From RXIX01 sp003989075 (lineage in GTDB: Bacteria; Pseudomonadota; Gammaproteobacteria; Competibacterales; Competibacteraceae), in the NCBI GenBank assembly GCA_029780415.1, contig JAKOYN010000044.1, forward strand, positions 72,871-136,870: 64,000 nt of DNA, in the 5' to 3' direction. The translations under genes and the position numbers were made by a program. Under the pieces are notes generated by a model that did no database searches, had not been told where the DNA came from, and was given only the letters and a program-made list of their open reading frames with translations. Below are positions 61,714 to 64,000 of this stretch, in pieces (position 1 is the first letter of the stretch; every line of letters begins with the position of its first letter).

Positions 61714-61900
61714 GGGCGTAAGCCCTCTCGATAAACGGTAACGGTCATCTCGCCGGGAAACGTGAAGTCGTTCAGTCGCAGCGTTCGCCCATTCACCGCA
61801 TCGGGCAGCATCGCTTTTGACGACAGAGCTACAGACTGATGAAGCATCTGTAGGTGTCTCGCTTTCGCTTCATTCACGTTCGTTTACTCGCTAGAGTCGG
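61714..61900 (-). ncRNA. Candidate omega RNA (HEARO-type) for IscB
   Basis: A 187-base minus-strand region directly upstream of iscB with many consistent stems: AACGTGAA (61873-61880) pairs with TTCACGTT (61759-61766) as an outer stem; ATGAAGC (61867-61873) with GCTTCAT (61839-61845) and, interleaved, CTACAGA (61847-61853) with TCTGTAG (61829-61835), forming a pseudoknot; a stem of GTCG/CGAC, AGCG/CGCT and GCCC/GGGC (61775-61824); a hairpin GACTC-TAGC-GAGT at the 5' side (61886-61897); and GGGC-TTAC-GCCC at 61714-61725 touching the iscB ATG. GCGAAAGC with GAGACACC recalls the known IscB omega RNA core. The guide should lie 5' of about 61900, extent unknown. Confidence 0.75.
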
Positions 61901-61977
61901 CTGGTTGAGTCTCAATGAGCATTTGGCGGCATCATGGATGATGACGACAAATACTCACGGCGGCGACTCAACAGCGT

Positions 61978-62367
61978 TCAGGGAATCTGCTCGGTGAACT
62001 GCCCCGGCTGGACCACGGTAATCACCCCGCCCCAGGTGCACATCAGCGTTGAGGTATTATTCAGCGCCGGCATGTTGCCAAGCAGCACCGTCGGCGAGCC
62101 GACCACCCAGGGCGCGGGCGTGACCGGCACGCAGGGCATCGGCGTCAGCACACCCATCGCCGCCGTCGTCGCCGCCGCCACCGCCGGATTGCTCGGCGTG
62201 ATGCACATGCCAAACGGCATGATGTTGACCATGGGGATATGATCCATGATGTTGGCCGCCGGCATATTGCTGGTCAGGGTCCGGTTGAGCGGCAGCACAG
62301 TCAGGACGCTGGGCGCGACCCCGAAACTGCACATCAGCGTCGCACCGTTACAAACATGCATGGGCAT
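61978..62367 (-). CDS. DUF4280 (PAAR-like) protein
   Basis: A 129-residue protein. It starts MPMHVCNGATLMCSFGVAPSVL and continues with NRTLTSNMPAANIMDHIPMVNI, FGMCITPSNPAVAAAT, PCVPVTPAPWVVGSPTVLLG and the NTSTLMCTWGGVITV ending, the DUF4280 pattern. GGAGG stands six bases before the ATG at 62367. Such proteins are PAAR-like tips, often encoded next to VgrG or eCIS-type spike genes and carrying toxins; here no VgrG, Hcp or effector is adjacent, so it stands alone. It ends about 55-75 bases before the putative guide end of the IscB locus. Confidence 0.87.
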   Translation of the reverse strand: MPMHVCNGATLMCSFGVAPSVLTVLPLNRTLTSNMPAANIMDHIPMVNIMPFGMCITPSNPAVAAATTAAMGVLTPMPCVPVTPAPWVVGSPTVLLGNMPALNNTSTLMCTWGGVITVVQPGQFTEQIP

Positions 62368-62467
62368 CGCACACCTCCGGCTCTCGATGGTCTGATTGTC
62401 TCGCTGCAATGAATTCGACTATGGCCAAGCCCGGCACAACCCAAACCGCTCCCGGAGATTCCCGATC

Positions 62468-62857
62468 GTGTATCCCGCGCTCAAACACCTGCACCTGACC
62501 GCCGTTGCCCTGAGCTTCAGCCTGTTCATGCTGCGCGGCCTGTGGATGCTGGCCGATTCGCCGCGCCTGCAACAGCGCTGGGTGCGGATCGTACCGCATG
62601 TGATTGATACCGTGCTGCTGGTCAGTGCCATCGGCCTGACCCTGATACTGCATCAGTATCCCTTCGTGCAAAATTGGCTGACCGCCAAGCTGCTCGGGCT
62701 GGTGGTGTACATCATCCTCGGCAGTATCGCCCTGCACTATGGTCCGAACAAGCCACTGCGCGCTACGGCCTGGATCGCCGCCCTGCTGGTGTTGGGCTAC
62801 ATCGTCAGCGTTGCCCTGACCCGTGCGCCGCAGGGCTTCCTGCTCTGGCTGTCCTGA
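62468..62857 (+). CDS. SirB2-family membrane protein
   Basis: A 129-residue protein with four membrane helices: HLTAVALSFSLFMLRGLWML, IVPHVIDTVLLVSAIGLTLIL, LTAKLLGLVVYIILGSIAL and ATAWIAALLVLGYIVSVALTRA. These match SirB2 (YchQ). The start is GTG at 62468. Function is unknown; SirB genes elsewhere lie near prfA/hemK. It diverges from the DUF4280 gene. Confidence 0.9.
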   Translation: MYPALKHLHLTAVALSFSLFMLRGLWMLADSPRLQQRWVRIVPHVIDTVLLVSAIGLTLILHQYPFVQNWLTAKLLGLVVYIILGSIALHYGPNKPLRATAWIAALLVLGYIVSVALTRAPQGFLLWLS

Positions 62858-62885
62858 CCGTCTGACCTGGTCCGATTCCGAATGG

Positions 62886-63584
62886 CTACGGCGCGGAGAT
62901 GCCGTAGTCGCGGATGAATTCCGTCCCCAGGCGCTGGCCTTGCGCCTGCTGCGCTGGACTGAGCAGCCTGATGATCTGCTCGCGGTTATGGGCTGCCTTG
63001 GCATTGCCGCGGGCCGCAGCAACGCTATACCAGGCAAAGGCCGTCACCCGGTCCATCGGCAACCCCTGACCATTGGCATACAGCACGCCGAGATTATTCT
63101 GCGCCAGGGCATAGCCCTGCTCGGCCGCGCGCCGATACCAGTGGGCCGCCTCGCCAAAATCCTGCACCACGCCTTGGCCATCCTCGTACAGCACGCCAAG
63201 GTTGAATTGCGCCTCAGCCAGTCCAGCCAGCGCGGCGCGCCGATACAGGCTGGCTGCTATAACATGACTCTGCACCACGCCCAGACCACTGGCGTAAAGC
63301 TCGGCGAGATTAAACTGCGCCCCGGCATGCTGCTGCTCGGCCGCCCGCTGATACCAGCGAGCGGCCTGGGCATGATCCTGCGCCACACCCAGACCCTGGT
63401 CATACAGAACCCCAAGGTTGAACTGGGCCTCGGCCTGACCCTGAACTGCCAGCGCCTGCCAGTGTGCCAGTGCCAGCGCATAATCACCCCGGACAAACGC
63501 CGCCGCGCCAGTGGTAAAGTCGGCGCGCCCGACAGTCGCCGCCAGCCATAGAACAATCGCCACCAGAACTCTGGCCCGTGTCAT
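62886..63584 (-). CDS. Exported Sel1-repeat (TPR-like) protein
   Basis: A 232-residue protein. A signal peptide (VLVAIVLWLAATVGRA) is followed by five Sel1 repeats of 36 residues with the typical AQFNLGVLYDxGxGVxQD...AAxWYxRAAEQG consensus, and a tail (LLSPAQQAQGQRLGTEFI). Sel1 proteins serve as scaffolds in secretion, envelope stress and signalling. No partner is suggested by neighbours. Confidence 0.93.
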   Translation of the reverse strand: MTRARVLVAIVLWLAATVGRADFTTGAAAFVRGDYALALAHWQALAVQGQAEAQFNLGVLYDQGLGVAQDHAQAARWYQRAAEQQHAGAQFNLAELYASGLGVVQSHVIAASLYRRAALAGLAEAQFNLGVLYEDGQGVVQDFGEAAHWYRRAAEQGYALAQNNLGVLYANGQGLPMDRVTAFAWYSVAAARGNAKAAHNREQIIRLLSPAQQAQGQRLGTEFIRDYGISAP

Positions 63585-63696
63585 GGAATTGCTTACTTTG
63601 AGCTGAAATGGAAGCTCTCAGCATAGCCAATTTCGGCGGCGGCGTGTAGTGTCAGGGCGTCAAGATGTCTCGCATAAGATACGTTTTTTTGTGCGA

Positions 63697-64000
63697 TCAA
63701 TACCGGAAAATCAGCGCAATCAGACCGGCGCGCCACAGGGCGTAGCTACGGGCCAGGGTGCTCTGCTGCCATTCCAGCAGCGCCCGGCTGTCATCCTGTA
63801 GCCGATGACCGAGAAAGCTGAACACGGCAATCTGACTATCCAGCGCCTCACACAGATCCTGCGGACTGCTGATCTGCGCCGCGACCCGGTATTGCGCGAG
63901 TCCAAGATCGACATAGGCACGCAGGCTGTTCATCTGCAATGCCACCAGGCTTTCCCACTGGGCGACCCCCTCCTGTCGTGCCTTGACCACCAGCCTGACA
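63697..64000 (-). CDS. Phasin-like protein (5' end outside window)
   Basis: Only the C-terminal ~100 residues are in the window; the frame is open to the edge, so an internal GTG at 63990 is not necessarily the start. The sequence LVALQMNSLRAYVDLGLAQYRVAAQISSPQDLCEALDSQIAVFSFLGHRLQDD is amphipathic and helical, with the xxLVALQxxSLxxYVDLGLxQ pattern of phasins. Phasins coat polyhydroxyalkanoate granules. Whether this one does is not shown here. Confidence 0.6.
   Translation of the reverse strand, partial: VRLVVKARQEGVAQWESLVALQMNSLRAYVDLGLAQYRVAAQISSPQDLCEALDSQIAVFSFLGHRLQDDSRALLEWQQSTLARSYALWRAGLIALIFRY

Larger units (their letters stand above)
60300..61925 (-). mobile_element. IscB/omega-RNA element (transposase-less), boundaries approximate
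   Basis: The unit consists of the omega RNA region, iscB and the 3' hairpin. It lies between the DUF4280 gene (stop at 61978) and the broken YgjP gene. IscB is a component of IS200/IS605-like transposons or their stand-alone derivatives; no TnpA reading frame occurs within several kilobases, so it could only move with TnpA supplied in trans. Exact ends cannot be fixed without an uninterrupted relative. Confidence 0.55.

Overview
This is a GC-rich chromosomal window, almost certainly from a gammaproteobacterium. The support is gene order: def-fmt-rsmB-DUF4390-ntrY-ntrX-trkA; lysM-dprA-smg-topA-tsaC; pcm-rhodanese-tolC; fmdB-aspS; apaH-folA; nagZ next to a methylthio-nucleoside phosphorylase; opgG-opgH. 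A phasin-like gene at the right edge hints at polyhydroxyalkanoate storage. I cannot fix the genus from sequence alone.

Layout. 1-2.3 kb: a divergent pair (NTF2-like plus FAD amine-oxidase-like on the left, an atypical SDR on the right) around a perfect 8-bp inverted repeat that carries both promoters. 2.4-5.5 kb: an orphan PAS histidine kinase, a pterin-synthase-family protein and truD. 5.5-17.2 kb: minus-strand housekeeping genes (RDD protein, TolC exporter, rhodanese, Pcm, TrkA, the NtrYX two-component system, DUF4390, RsmB, Fmt, Def). 17.3-23.2 kb: LysM lipoprotein, DprA, Smg, TopA and TsaC. 23.2-26.1 kb: purine and cell-wall salvage (methylthioinosine/adenosine phosphorylase, Hpt, DsrE, NagZ).

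26.4-34.4 kb is a signalling operon: a five-PAS GGDEF-EAL protein with a zinc-binding-type tail, a membrane PAS histidine kinase, a lone receiver, a receiver-PP2C phosphatase and a STAS anti-anti-sigma factor, the last four joined by overlapping stop/start codons. It looks like a phospho-relay feeding a partner-switching module. 34.4-41.2 kb: DUF4239 protein, succinate-semialdehyde dehydrogenase, the OpgG/OpgH glucan pathway with a small gene between them, and tRNA-Ser(UGA) with a strong terminator. 41.3-41.8 kb is a junk-like interval with a broken GIY-YIG gene and short repeats. 41.8-45.5 kb encodes the alternative (carboxyspermidine) route to spermidine. 45.9-51.3 kb: split CheB and CheR-PAS proteins followed by a PAS-GGDEF protein whose EAL domain is degenerate. 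51.3-60 kb: SDR, FmdB, AspS, the MprF/VirJ lysyl-phosphatidylglycerol pair, ApaH and FolA.

The most notable locus is 60.1-61.95 kb: an intact IscB RNA-guided nuclease gene (PLMP, split RuvC, HNH, C-terminal domain) on the minus strand. It is directly preceded by a 190-nt structured region with the hallmarks of an omega RNA (nested stems, a pseudoknot, and a hairpin abutting the start codon). On its 3' side lie an IS-end-like hairpin and the decapitated remains of a YgjP-type metallopeptidase gene, suggesting the element inserted there. No transposase is present. The window closes with a DUF4280 PAAR-like protein, SirB2, a Sel1-repeat protein and the phasin-like gene.
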